Shown here: positions 19,441-28,734 of the stretch, one piece after another
How positions within the stretch are numbered: the stretch's first letter is position 1
Layout: the number at the start of each line of letters is the position of its first letter
Origin: Deferribacteres bacterium
Lineage (GTDB): Bacteria > Zhuqueibacterota > Zhuqueibacteria > Zhuqueibacterales > Geothermadaptataceae
Assembly (NCBI GenBank): GCA_020633655.1
Contig: JACKDF010000003.1
Coordinates: 372,001 to 436,000, forward strand
Direction: 5' to 3'
Length of the DNA stretch: 64,000 bases
Made by a program: the position numbers and the translations under genes
Notes under the pieces: generated by a model
The model's database searches: none
Told to the model about the DNA's origin: nothing
What the model saw: only the letters and a program-made list of their open reading frames with translations

Positions 19441-20421
19441 TTATTTTTTCTTGTAGACATTTCGAAAGCGAAAAGCATCCCACTTTGTATTTATTAAGTA
19501 ACGCATCGCATGCATATTATTCGTATAATTCGTCTGCCATTTTTTTGCAAAGGCGAGCAACTCGTCTTCTTCGCATAACTTACCGAGTACGAAGAGAAGA
19601 TTTGTGATAGTATCAACCTCAAATTTTGACGCGATGCGTTGAGAAGGATGTAAATCTTTCAACAAAAACGGGGCGTGCTCATAGCGATTTAAATTGTTTA
19701 TCAAGCTGTTGATTGCAGAGCTGAAAATCGTTTCATGGGTTCGACTTTGAAAATAATGTGCCAACTCATAAATCCCAATAATGGCAAATAAATTTCCAAC
19801 GAAATTAAGCGTTGGCACTTTTCCAGGGAATGTTTCAAACGCTAACCCACCATCTTCGAAACGACTAACTAATCCGCCCTTGTCTTGCGTGACGAAAAAT
19901 AATTTCGCTGCCTTATGTACCGTATCTTCATAGGATGCATCATTGTTGAGAAATGCAACACGCAACAGTAAGGAAATCGCAAGCCCCTGCGTTTGGCAGG
20001 AAATCCAGGGTGGCGAAATTTGATAAAAGGGTTCATTGTAATCAATTGGCCATGCAAAAAAAAGCCCCTGCCATTCCTGTAGATTACCAACAAGCCAGTC
20101 CGCCATATGTAAGGCTGTATACCTTCGCCGGATTTCTCCATCGAGAAGAAACTGATTGTGATTGTGCAATCCATAAGCGGCAATAAGCGTTGGATCGTAC
20201 GCAAGTCTTGTAAGACCCGGCATATTCGAATACGGGATTTCCTGCTCATCAAATTGCAGTTCTTCGAAAAATTTGTCGGTCCACCGATAAGGATATTTTG
20301 CGGAAAAATCTCCCTTTATTGTTGCTGGCTTTTTGTTATTATTGTTGAGAGGCGGCCAGGAGTTCGTATAGCCTGGTTTACTGCCAGATGATTTTTCAAG
20401 GGAATCCTTGAGATCACTCAT
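19441..20421 (-). CDS. D-glucuronyl C5-epimerase family protein
   Basis: 326 residues. The C-terminal domain of the glucuronyl C5-epimerase family is visible: ISPPWISCQTQGLAISLLLR (137-156), a downstream FEDGGLAFETFPG, and an alpha/alpha-barrel pattern. Animal and bacterial members invert C5 of glucuronate in heparosan-like or alginate-like chains. Here it sits between a flippase and a GT4, so it may modify a uronate-containing exopolysaccharide. I chose ATG 20421 (AGAGGA seven bases upstream) over TTG 20451. No signal peptide is seen. Activity is inferred, substrate unknown. Confidence 0.75.
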   Translation of the reverse strand: MSDLKDSLEKSSGSKPGYTNSWPPLNNNNKKPATIKGDFSAKYPYRWTDKFFEELQFDEQEIPYSNMPGLTRLAYDPTLIAAYGLHNHNQFLLDGEIRRRYTALHMADWLVGNLQEWQGLFFAWPIDYNEPFYQISPPWISCQTQGLAISLLLRVAFLNNDASYEDTVHKAAKLFFVTQDKGGLVSRFEDGGLAFETFPGKVPTLNFVGNLFAIIGIYELAHYFQSRTHETIFSSAINSLINNLNRYEHAPFLLKDLHPSQRIASKFEVDTITNLLFVLGKLCEEDELLAFAKKWQTNYTNNMHAMRYLINTKWDAFRFRNVYKKK

Positions 20422-20538
20422 ACTAAAATCCTCTTCTGGATCGAAAGGCAACCGACCACCTGCTTCTCCCTTTTAAAAAGAATTTCTGTTTTTCCTGATT
20501 TGAAAGTGTGTTGCGCCACCTGCATATTATTACCATAC

Positions 20539-22011
20539 TCAAATGGAGCGATTCATGCGAATGATAAACAACGCCTTAAGATGCCGCAAAAATTTGAGCT
20601 CCTCAGGTTGCCAAAACCGGAATAGAAAGAGCAAGACAGGCAAACAGCATAGCAGGACGAATCGCAATAGTAGTGACAAAGGCAAATTAAGATTAATCAT
20701 GAAAATCAACAACACAATAATTACTAATTTTACAATACGTTGGAATTCAAATTCAATTGGATAGTATTTTTGGGCTACAAAATAGAGAGCACTCGTCATT
20801 ACAGTATAGCTGATAAAAGTTGCCCATGCTGCACCGATCATACCCCATGTTGGTATCAAGAGCCAATTGCCCAGAATATTGGTGGCAGCGCCACAAAAAG
20901 TGATAAAAGGCAAAAATTTTGTTTTCTTCGTGATATGAATACCGGCTACAAAAATAGCGTAAACACCGAACATAACATACGCTAACATAATAAGTGGAAC
21001 GATGCTCGTGCTTTCCCAAAAGGGTTGTGCGAACAAGGTCTTCCCCCCTACTTGCACGTGAACAAGATTATCAATGTAAAAATCAAAAAACAGAAAAAAC
21101 AAAGCACAGGTAAGTAGAAAATATGTCAGTACTCTTGCGAAGAGCTTTTTAATGTTCTCTTGTTCAGCAACAGAAAGAAAAAATGGATGCCAGGCAAAAC
21201 GGAACCCAGCAACAAGGAGTGCCATTATCATTGCCAGCCGATATCCAGCGCCATAAATGCCAACTTCTGCCGCTCCACGCCATTGAAGAAGAAAATAACG
21301 ATCAATCAATTCCATGAGAATCACCGCAAACGTCGTTGGCAGATATGGTAAACCAAACGAAAGCATTTCCTTGAGCCAACGGTATGCGTAAGTGAACTTA
21401 AAATATGGAGCCACTACAAGTAAAGTTATTACAAACAGTACCAGAGATGAAATGGCTTGCGCATAGAACACCCCAACAATTCCCAGATTCATCCACAGCA
21501 CAAAAATTACGTTTAATCCAAGATTGATCACTACGGCGACAATTTTAATAACAATAAATAGAGTGCTGCGATTTTGCGCCCGCAAAAGAAGCAATGGAAT
21601 AAGTGATAAAGCATCGAAAGACAGGATAAAAGGAGCTAATCTTATAAGATTTGCGTGAGCTTTTTCCCCAAGCACCATCTCGGAAATGTCGTTACTTCCA
21701 AAATAAATAATCGATGAAAATACAATCGAGGTGAAAAGAACTGTCAGATAACAAGTGGCGAGTATAATTTTTTTTTCATCATTCTTCTTTTCGGTAATAT
21801 AGAATCGCAAGAATGCGGAGTCGAATCCATAAATAAAAAACAAGTTCATGACTGCCAGAAAAGCCAGAACCAGTGTGACGATTCCCAATTCTTCCGGAGT
21901 AAATACGTTGGTATAAAGTGGCAACAAAAGGAACGCTAGTGATCGCGTAAGAATGTGTCCAATTCCGTAGATCAGAGTGCCATGGCTTAGTTTTTTTAGA
22001 TTTTCCAGCAT
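20539..22011 (-). CDS. Polysaccharide flippase (Wzx/MVF-like)
   Basis: 490 residues, about 14 hydrophobic segments. The N-terminus MLENLKKLSHGTLIYGIGHILTRSLAF is typical of oligosaccharide flippases of the polysaccharide biosynthesis family. It would move lipid-linked repeat units across the inner membrane. ATG 22011 is chosen because the family begins there; the frame extends to a GTG at 22065. It is the first gene of a three-gene group with the C5-epimerase-like protein and the GT4. Confidence 0.9.
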   Translation of the reverse strand: MLENLKKLSHGTLIYGIGHILTRSLAFLLLPLYTNVFTPEELGIVTLVLAFLAVMNLFFIYGFDSAFLRFYITEKKNDEKKIILATCYLTVLFTSIVFSSIIYFGSNDISEMVLGEKAHANLIRLAPFILSFDALSLIPLLLLRAQNRSTLFIVIKIVAVVINLGLNVIFVLWMNLGIVGVFYAQAISSLVLFVITLLVVAPYFKFTYAYRWLKEMLSFGLPYLPTTFAVILMELIDRYFLLQWRGAAEVGIYGAGYRLAMIMALLVAGFRFAWHPFFLSVAEQENIKKLFARVLTYFLLTCALFFLFFDFYIDNLVHVQVGGKTLFAQPFWESTSIVPLIMLAYVMFGVYAIFVAGIHITKKTKFLPFITFCGAATNILGNWLLIPTWGMIGAAWATFISYTVMTSALYFVAQKYYPIEFEFQRIVKLVIIVLLIFMINLNLPLSLLLRFVLLCCLPVLLFLFRFWQPEELKFLRHLKALFIIRMNRSI

Positions 22012-22149
22012 GTGAGAAATATAAGGAAGCTTAATTTGATGGCAAGCAAAATCCATCCCCTGCACGGATTATCTGGTAAAAAAAAAGCGATATGTAAATC
22101 GCCGGTGAATGAATAATGGTTTATGCATGCATTGTGTGGAGTAATAGAT

Positions 22150-22171
22150 GGGCAGGATATATTCCCTGCCC
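22150..22171 (-). terminator. Hairpin after the sigma-54 activator gene, candidate terminator
   Basis: A 7-bp GC-rich stem GGGCAGG/CCTGCCC lies 35 nt past the stop at 22207. No U-tract follows on the minus strand, so termination is only possible, not shown. Confidence 0.4.
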
Positions 22172-22206
22172 GATCCTGTTGTTTATAAATTTAACAGATA
22201 AAATTA

Positions 22207-23304
22207 TCAATTGGAATTTTTCTTCCAGGAAGAATGCCTGATATTGTGGAATTGAATTTTATAGTTCAATGCGCGTGGAGAAATACCGAGCAGTTCTGCG
22301 GCATCTTTCTGTACAAAATTTTTCATCTCCAGAGCTTTTACAATGGCTTCCTTTTCAATCTGTGTCAGATTCAGCGAATCACAGCCAAAGAGGGATTCAT
22401 CTGCACCTCGCTGCCGCCTGTCCTTACCACCTGCTGCAAAGTATTCTTTACCAGGTAATGAAAGATCATAAGGCATGATGTGTTTGCCTTCCTCAGCAAC
22501 AAGAATGCTGCGTTCGATAAGATTACGCAGTTCGCGGATGTTCCCATGCCAGGAGTGGTTTGATAATAATTCCAATGTTTCAGGTGCAAACCCAAGAGTT
22601 TTTTTACGAATTTCTCGAGAAAATTTTAAACGAAAAAACTCAGCAATGAGGGGTATGTCTTCACGGCGCTGGCGCAATGGTGGAATAGTCAGTGAAACAA
22701 CATTCAGACGGTAGTATAAATCGGCACGAAAATTCCCCGCTTCAATTTCTTCCCACAGATCTTTGTTTGTTGCTGCGATTATGCGCACATCGACTTCAAT
22801 CGTGCGATTCCCACCTAAACGTGAAAATGTTTTCTCCTGTAAAACCCGCAAAATTTTCGCTTGCGTTGTCAGGTGCATATCACCGATTTCATCAAGAAAC
22901 AGAGTACCACCGTCAGCTTGTTCAAACTTGCCCTGGCGTGATTGAAACGCACCAGTAAAGGCACCACGCTCATGACCGAATAATTCACTTTCCAACAAAT
23001 TTTCGGGAAGTGCAGCACAATTCACTTTAACAAATGGTTTATTTGCTCTGTCAGAAATAAATTGAACCAATCCGGCAATAAGCTCCTTGCCGGTACCAGT
23101 TTCCCCTGTAATTAAAATAGATGCATTGCTTTTGGCGACTTTTTTGATCAAAGAGTAAATTTCTTTGATTTCAGGGCTACGACTGACCAGCGGATAATGA
23201 TAGTCAAAACCGTAATTTTTCCCAGAGCCTGTTTGCAAAGCCTCCTTTGGAATTGTCTCTGCTTCAAATCTTTCAAATTCTTCTGTAGCTGTGATGTTTG
23301 TCAT
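22207..23304 (-). CDS. Sigma-54-dependent transcriptional activator without receiver domain
   Basis: 365 residues: a short N-terminal stretch (1-40), an AAA+ domain with Walker A GETGTGKE (67-74), the sigma-54 contact loop GAFTGA (114-119), Walker B LFLDEIGD, and a Fis-type helix-turn-helix (about 325-355). It has no receiver, GAF or PAS domain, so it resembles PspF-like activators controlled by a partner protein. Its targets are unknown; I did not find a convincing -24/-12 site nearby. Monocistronic. Confidence 0.92.
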   Translation of the reverse strand: MTNITATEEFERFEAETIPKEALQTGSGKNYGFDYHYPLVSRSPEIKEIYSLIKKVAKSNASILITGETGTGKELIAGLVQFISDRANKPFVKVNCAALPENLLESELFGHERGAFTGAFQSRQGKFEQADGGTLFLDEIGDMHLTTQAKILRVLQEKTFSRLGGNRTIEVDVRIIAATNKDLWEEIEAGNFRADLYYRLNVVSLTIPPLRQRREDIPLIAEFFRLKFSREIRKKTLGFAPETLELLSNHSWHGNIRELRNLIERSILVAEEGKHIMPYDLSLPGKEYFAAGGKDRRQRGADESLFGCDSLNLTQIEKEAIVKALEMKNFVQKDAAELLGISPRALNYKIQFHNIRHSSWKKNSN

Positions 23305-23776
23305 AGTTTGTTCCTTCTCCCGCTACTCGCGCATTTCTATTCAATAAATCGACACGAAAAACTCAAGCTTTACATTTTCGTAATTGAGTTTTTTTTTGAA
23401 TAGAAACAGTTAAAACAAAATCGAAATGGTTAAAAAACAACTTTGTCGCCAATAGCAAGGTCTATGCCACTACATTTTAATTTACATGACATTATAAAAC
23501 GAAAGAAATCCTGAAACAAAAAGAAACACATCTCAGCCTGAAATGATTCATTAAATTACCTTATTGAAATGTGATTGTCAAATAAAAAGTCCAGAAAAAC
23601 ACAAACTACAATAATGTTATGTACACAGTATTCTGTATCGTGCATTCACAGCAATTTAGGGCGTGTTTCGAATTGAAACAATTGGCCTTTTTTGTATAAG
23701 AACAAAAACGAAAGATGGATTTTGATAAAATATCAGGAAGAAAATCAACGATGTGTAAAATTTAGGGGAATAACTA
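23305..23776. other. 472-bp intergenic region, AT-rich, nothing recognised
   Basis: It lies between the start of the sigma-54 activator and the end of the ECF-type ATPase gene, so it should hold the activator promoter and the 3' end of the ATPase transcript. I see A/T-rich sequence with short direct similarity around 23406-23432 but no hairpin, RNA gene or open frame of note. Confidence 0.5.
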
Positions 23777-24568
23777 TCATACAAGTGCGGATTCATATCC
23801 CAATTGAATGAGACGTTGATTTAAGTAAAATGCTCGTGGTAATTCAATATATCGCTTCAATACCGAAAAATCAGTTTGAGAGCACTCCATCGAATGAGCC
23901 AGGCGCCCCTCCTCCATAAGCCAGAGTTTATCTACAGATTGCAGTAAAAACTGCAAATCATGGGATATGATCACCATTCCCTTTTCTTTTTTTTGGGAAT
24001 AGTCCCGGAGCGTGTTCATAATTAAATTTCTGCTGAAAATATCCAATCCGGCGGTTGGCTCGTCGAGAAGTAAAACCGGTTTTTCCATAACGAGAATTCC
24101 AGCCAGTGCAACACGTCGTTTTTCGCCCTGGCTCAAACTACGCGTTGGTTTATTTCTGAAATCTGGATTCGCAAAACCGACTTCCTGCAATATTTTCTCA
24201 ACACGTTTATCGTTTTCAATCCGAGTTAATTTTTGATTTTTCAGGCCAAACGCAACATCGCCGCCGACAGTTGTCTCAAATAATTGCATTTCCGGGAACT
24301 GGAAACACATGGCAAAAAGATTTTGATAGTGTTTGAAAAGACCTTTATTTGGCAAAATATTTTCACTGTCTAATAAAATATCTCCGGAATCAGGCTCAAG
24401 CATACCTGCAAGAAGCTGCAGTAAGGTCGTTTTACCGGAACCACTCAAACCAACAATTCCAATTTTATCCGTCGTTTGAAAACTGCACGATATACTTAAT
24501 CTCGGTTTTTCTGATTTTCCACTTAGACCATCAGGTAACACAACAATGTTCTTCAGTTCAATCTGCAT
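23777..24568 (-). CDS. ECF-type ABC transporter ATPase (EcfA/CbiO-like)
   Basis: 263 residues: Walker A GLSGSGKT (40-47), Q-loop with the FQFPEMQLF sequence typical of ECF and cobalt ATPases (89-97), signature LSQGEKRR (145-152), Walker B LLLDEPTAGLD (166-176). Such ATPases drive uptake of vitamins or metals with EcfT and an S component, none of which is present here. The start abuts the stop of the dGTPase-like gene (TAAATG), so they are co-transcribed. Substrate cannot be told. Confidence 0.88.
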   Translation of the reverse strand: MQIELKNIVVLPDGLSGKSEKPRLSISCSFQTTDKIGIVGLSGSGKTTLLQLLAGMLEPDSGDILLDSENILPNKGLFKHYQNLFAMCFQFPEMQLFETTVGGDVAFGLKNQKLTRIENDKRVEKILQEVGFANPDFRNKPTRSLSQGEKRRVALAGILVMEKPVLLLDEPTAGLDIFSRNLIMNTLRDYSQKKEKGMVIISHDLQFLLQSVDKLWLMEEGRLAHSMECSQTDFSVLKRYIELPRAFYLNQRLIQLGYESALV

Positions 24569-25843
24569 TTATTTTATCCAAACAGGCTGTATCACATTTA
24601 TGTTGATTTCAGGAATAAGCTGGCTTTTTGCACGCAATTTCTGGAATTGCTCAACAGCGTAGTTATCTGTCATTCCAGCTATATGATCGCAAATTATACG
24701 GAAACGAGCAGCTTCTGATTGCGCAAAACCAACTTTTTGCCGCGTGCTTTCTGGTAACTCATTCGGATCATTGCTATAAATATCGAACAATGCTAAAACC
24801 AAATTCTTAATTTGTTCATCGGCGCTTTGCACTTCCGGGACGAAAATAATGTGTTGATAGATAAACTTATTCAATTGTAACTGCAGAGGCAAAACATCTG
24901 TACTGAAATCAATTATATGTTCAGTGATGGGATAGTGCTCCCCTCCTTTTTCCGAATAATTCTGCAATGTACGCAGCGAATTCTCAATGACGTCAGTAAC
25001 AAGAAATTCAATTAAATTCGTGATAAGGAAATTCCTGTATTGGTACGAATCATTAAGCAATTTTAAGTCGATGTCTGTGTCTTTTTCAAGATGTTGCACG
25101 ATATCAAGGTGTTGAATTTTATCAATACTTACAAAATTCGCACGTAATCCATCTTCCAAGTCGTGCGTGCGTTGTGCAATTTCATCCGCAACTGCAACGA
25201 TCTGTCCTTCGAGTGTCGATGAAAACTCCTGCTCAAAAAACAAATCACCATTATTAAAATCCGGATAGGAAATAACATTTTTTTTGAGTCGTGTGTGTTT
25301 TAAAATACCCTCACGTACGGGTGCACTTAAATTCAAGCCTGGATAACTGTATTTCTGCTCCAATTGATCGAGCACACGCAAGGATTGGTAATTGTGCTTA
25401 AAGCCGCCGTAATTTTCCTGTGGAAAACCACATTTATCCCCATGGTTTCCATACATAATATCTGAGAGGACGACTTCACCCAAATGACCAAACGGGGTGT
25501 GCCCAACATCGTGCCCAAAAGCAATGGCTTCGGCTAGATCTTCGTTGAGACACATCGCTCTGGCGATTGTACGGCTCAATTGCGCCACCTCAATCGTATG
25601 GGTTATTCGTGTACGGTAATGATCACCAACATTGATAAAAAATACCTGGCGCTTATGCTTCAATCGCCGAAAGGTTCGGGAGTGAAGTATGCGATCCCGA
25701 TCCCGCTGCAAAGCGGTGCGATATCGATGACTTTTAATTTGATAACGGCGTAAATTTTCCGCGAGACGCCCATCAAAGGCATATTCGGAAAAACCAGCCT
25801 GTTCGATTTGATATCTTTGTTCACGCAAACAAATATTGTACAT
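24569..25843 (-). CDS. dGTPase-like HD phosphohydrolase
   Basis: 424 residues from ATG 25843. The HD metal site is visible: H82 in RITHTIEVAQ, H111/D112 in GHDVGHTPFGH, and a distal D in VADEIAQRTHDLEDG. The N-terminal block RDRDRILHSRTFRRLKHKRQVF is typical of dGTP triphosphohydrolases that turn dNTPs into deoxynucleoside and tripolyphosphate. The frame reaches 25915 but would overlap the response regulator. It lies 19 nt after that gene and directly before the ECF ATPase. Confidence 0.9.
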   Translation of the reverse strand: MYNICLREQRYQIEQAGFSEYAFDGRLAENLRRYQIKSHRYRTALQRDRDRILHSRTFRRLKHKRQVFFINVGDHYRTRITHTIEVAQLSRTIARAMCLNEDLAEAIAFGHDVGHTPFGHLGEVVLSDIMYGNHGDKCGFPQENYGGFKHNYQSLRVLDQLEQKYSYPGLNLSAPVREGILKHTRLKKNVISYPDFNNGDLFFEQEFSSTLEGQIVAVADEIAQRTHDLEDGLRANFVSIDKIQHLDIVQHLEKDTDIDLKLLNDSYQYRNFLITNLIEFLVTDVIENSLRTLQNYSEKGGEHYPITEHIIDFSTDVLPLQLQLNKFIYQHIIFVPEVQSADEQIKNLVLALFDIYSNDPNELPESTRQKVGFAQSEAARFRIICDHIAGMTDNYAVEQFQKLRAKSQLIPEININVIQPVWIK

Positions 25844-25862
25844 AGAAGTTTTAAACAATACG

Positions 25863-26258
25863 TTAAACTGACTCGTTGAGGAGAATTCCAGCTTTTTTGA
25901 CCAGATCTTCGACAATAAATGGCTTCGTAATCAGGGTCGTATTTGGCAACTCAAGCACTTCTTCAAGGCGTTGCTTATCCTTGTAACCTGTTAAAAGGAT
26001 GACAGGAATCGTGTTTCTTTCTTTAATTTCTCGCAATTTAACCAGAAAATCAATCCCATTCATGACTGGCATGACAACATCAAGAAAAATAAGATCAGGG
26101 GAAATTTTTTCCACAAGCAAAAATCCGGCAGCACCATTGTCAGCCTCAAAAAACTCAACATTTTTCATTTTCCGGAGCGATGATCGCACTAACAAACGAA
26201 TCGATGCATCATCATCAACGATGAGTATCTTTCTACTTTTTGCAGTATCTTCTGTCAT
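25863..26258 (-). CDS. Single-domain response regulator (CheY-like receiver)
   Basis: 131 residues, one receiver domain: acidic DDD at 15-17, phosphoacceptor D60 in LIFLDVVMP, LLTGY, and K in ITKPF. No output domain, so it must act through protein contacts. It heads a group with the dGTPase-like and ECF ATPase genes. The nearest histidine-kinase-like gene is at 30756-31463, but no pairing can be shown. Confidence 0.9.
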   Translation of the reverse strand: MTEDTAKSRKILIVDDDASIRLLVRSSLRKMKNVEFFEADNGAAGFLLVEKISPDLIFLDVVMPVMNGIDFLVKLREIKERNTIPVILLTGYKDKQRLEEVLELPNTTLITKPFIVEDLVKKAGILLNESV

Positions 26259-26327
26259 TGCGTTAACTCACAGGTTTGAGAAAAATAGTATAAATTAATG
26301 GATCAAGCGATAATCTAATGTAACATT

Positions 26328-26669
26328 TCATGAAATAGATGGAATGCGGGATTTTCGGAGACTGTAGATGAAGGGTACCCAGAAGAATGCCTGCTCAGAA
26401 AGCCCAATTGCAGATAATTTGTTGTAGACAGTCTGCATGAATAAAGCAACAGAGTCATAGTTAATTGTAATATTGATAAATCCAACATATTGTAATCCGA
26501 AAATGAAAAACAACAAAACAGCAAAAAACGAGAACATCACTTTTGCAACTAAACGAAATGCCTTGCCTATTAAAAAACCCGTTGCAACCGTGAGCAATAA
26601 TATGAGTGTTTCCTTATCACCCATGATTTGCTGAAGCAGTGCAGCAGAATTATCCATTTCCTTACCCAT
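26328..26669 (-). CDS. Small membrane protein, FUN14-like
   Basis: 113 residues with two adjoining hydrophobic segments (about 20-34 and 40-66): TGFLIGKAFRLVAKV then FGLQYVGFINITINYDSV. This layout and the GF.IG..F..V.K..F pattern recall bacterial FUN14-domain proteins, of unknown function. No strong Shine-Dalgarno at either ATG (26669 or 26657). Stands alone; nothing else is seen in the 294 bp upstream to 26963. Confidence 0.55.
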   Translation of the reverse strand: MGKEMDNSAALLQQIMGDKETLILLLTVATGFLIGKAFRLVAKVMFSFFAVLLFFIFGLQYVGFINITINYDSVALFMQTVYNKLSAIGLSEQAFFWVPFIYSLRKSRIPSIS

Positions 26670-26963
26670 TAAAGTTGAATAAATGTCACATTCTTTTCAC
26701 TCTAATGTGTCGGAATTTAAATAGGCTTCCTATAGTCTTTTCAATAATTTATTGCCATGATAGGTCAATATTTTCAATTGGCGTGGCAAGGCTTTCTCCT
26801 TCCGTGGAGATCATAGTGGGTACAAAATTGAAACTTAATTTTTCTGCAGCAGAGAATTGACTTTTAATCTGTACAACAGTCTAAAAACACAATTTAATCC
26901 AAATAGCCAATTATTCTATCACCTCGTGAATTATTCAATTCACAAAACGTTTTGCATCGAAGT

Positions 26964-27638
26964 TTAATCTGGATTTACGACAAGATACTCCGCCATCTCT
27001 TTTTTAGATAATTTGGGAACAATTACATCTTCAGCAGGATAACCAACAGGCAGCAACATAAAAGGTTTTTCATTTGAAGAGCGTTTACAGATATCTTGCA
27101 GAAATTTCATTGGGCTTGGTGTGTGGGTAACGGTAACCAGCCCGGCATTATGAATGGCCGCGATTAACATACCTGTTGCAATACCAACGGATTCATTTAC
27201 ATAATAATTCTTACTCTTCCCGCCATCTTCGTTAACTTCATAATCAATTTTAAAAACAATAATGAGCACAGGTGCATCTTCGAGAAAAGGCTTACTAAAT
27301 GAAGTACCGAGCGGTTTTAAATCGTCGAGCCATTGTTGAGGAAACCTACGCTCATAGTTTATTTTTTCCACTTTTTCAGCAGCAACACGGATATTTTTCT
27401 TCAACTCGGAATCCGTAATAACGACAAAACGCCACGGCTGCTTATTTGCTCCGGAAGGAGCTGTTGCGGCAGTTGCAATAATATTTTGAATTACTATATC
27501 TGCCACTGGACGATTAGAGAAGTGGCGAACAGAGCGTCGCTTTTTCAATAATTCGTAAAATTGCCGACTTTTTTCAAGTTGCTCCTCAGCTGGCACTTCG
27601 ACAAATGGCAAAAGCTCGAATCGGGATTGTATGTCCAT
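26964..27638 (-). CDS. Nitroreductase family protein
   Basis: 224 residues with the FMN-binding start KKRRSVRHFSNRPV (33-46), the ATAPSGANKQPWRFVVI block (71-88) and a C-terminal GYPAED. Members are flavin NAD(P)H oxidoreductases acting on nitroaromatics, quinones or iodotyrosine-like compounds. The longer N-terminus and CMD neighbour do not settle the substrate. It is the last gene of the compact SSS-radC-CMD group, 14 nt after the CMD gene. Confidence 0.9.
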   Translation of the reverse strand: MDIQSRFELLPFVEVPAEEQLEKSRQFYELLKKRRSVRHFSNRPVADIVIQNIIATAATAPSGANKQPWRFVVITDSELKKNIRVAAEKVEKINYERRFPQQWLDDLKPLGTSFSKPFLEDAPVLIIVFKIDYEVNEDGGKSKNYYVNESVGIATGMLIAAIHNAGLVTVTHTPSPMKFLQDICKRSSNEKPFMLLPVGYPAEDVIVPKLSKKEMAEYLVVNPD

Positions 27639-27652
27639 TTCATAAAAATAGA

Positions 27653-28015
27653 TTATTTAATCGATTTACTTTTCTCTTCATTAAGTTTTTCCATCATTTC
27701 AAAGGCAAATCGTAAATGGGGTATCACAATACTCCCACCGATCACCAAAGCAATGTGCATCGTTTCTTTTAACTCATCTTCCGTTACCCCTTCTTCAATG
27801 CAGCGATCCAGATGATAAAAGATACAATCGTTACAGCGCAAAACCATACTTCCAACAAGCCCCATCATTTCCTTATACCTTGCTGGAACAGCTCCATTAA
27901 GATAGGCTTTATGATCTATGGAAAATATTTTTTTATAATCCTTAAATCCAGAGTTAAGGATTTTTTCGTTCATTGAAGCACGGTATGCTTTTAACTCTGC
28001 AATACTTTTATCCAT
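27653..28015 (-). CDS. Carboxymuconolactone decarboxylase (AhpD-like) family protein
   Basis: 120 residues, one CMD domain with CNDCIFYH: C61, C64 and H68 are the redox CxxC and proton-relay positions of AhpD-like proteins. The tail EMMEKLNEEKSKSIK is charged. It probably has peroxidase-linked thiol redox activity. It lies 16 nt after radC and 14 nt before the nitroreductase, suggesting a joint redox role. Confidence 0.88.
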   Translation of the reverse strand: MDKSIAELKAYRASMNEKILNSGFKDYKKIFSIDHKAYLNGAVPARYKEMMGLVGSMVLRCNDCIFYHLDRCIEEGVTEDELKETMHIALVIGGSIVIPHLRFAFEMMEKLNEEKSKSIK

Positions 28016-28031
28016 TAAATCACTTTCATTT

Positions 28032-28718
28032 TTAAATCAACTGATCATCAGCAAAACTATAATATACACCATCACCAATAATAATATGATCGAGCACTTG
28101 CACATCAATCGTTTTGCAAGCTGAAACAAGTTTTTGGGTTATGTCAATATCGGATTTCGACGGTGAAATTTCTCCACTGGGATGATTATGCAGAAAAACA
28201 ACACTTGCGGCACCGTTCGCGATTACTTCACGAATGACCTCGCGAACACTAACCATGCTCTCAGTGATGCTTCCTTCAAAAAGAACTTTTTCTGCGATTA
28301 TTTTGTTCCTCGAGGTAAGAAAGATAACGCTGAATTTTTCACGCTTCAAGTCGCGATATTTTAAATGGAATAAATTAAAAATATCACGACTAGAGGTTAT
28401 ACGGTCAGTAATTTGTGAGTCTTGTGTAGCCAGTCTTTTTCCAATAGCAATAGCTGCTTTTATTTGTGCTGCTTTCGCCAGACCAATTCCTTTTAGCGAA
28501 ATCATCTCGTGTACATCCATTTTATCGATCCCGCGAAATCCATTACACTGTTGCAAAATGTGCCGGGCTACATCGACTGCACTGCTATTTTGGAACCCAA
28601 CACGTAAAATAATAGCAAGCAACTCTGCATCAGAAAGCGAATCAGCACCAAGCGTTACAAGCTTTTCACGCGGTCGGTCATCTTCAGGCCAATCCGCAAT
28701 CCGCGTTTTATATTCCAA
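28032..28718 (-). CDS. radC: RadC family JAB/MPN protein
   Basis: 228 residues: a helix-hairpin-helix part (about 55-95, ISLKGIGLAKAAQIKAA) and the JAMM-type metal site H177, H179 and D190 in HNHPSGEISPSKSD. RadC proteins are common; despite the name a DNA repair role is not well supported. Here it lies 16 nt downstream of a sodium:solute symporter and 16 nt upstream of a CMD gene, an unexpected company. Confidence 0.92.
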   Translation of the reverse strand: MEYKTRIADWPEDDRPREKLVTLGADSLSDAELLAIILRVGFQNSSAVDVARHILQQCNGFRGIDKMDVHEMISLKGIGLAKAAQIKAAIAIGKRLATQDSQITDRITSSRDIFNLFHLKYRDLKREKFSVIFLTSRNKIIAEKVLFEGSITESMVSVREVIREVIANGAASVVFLHNHPSGEISPSKSDIDITQKLVSACKTIDVQVLDHIIIGDGVYYSFADDQLI

Positions 28719-28734
28719 TCGAATCCCCCTAAAT

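Noticed and set aside
23305..23776. Sigma-54 promoter for the activator or neighbours
   Set aside because: I looked for GG-N10-GC type sites with a fitting context and saw none I would trust.
26926..26943. Hairpin GTGAATT/AATTCAC after the nitroreductase gene as terminator
   Set aside because: AT-rich stem of seven pairs without a U-tract; too weak to call.
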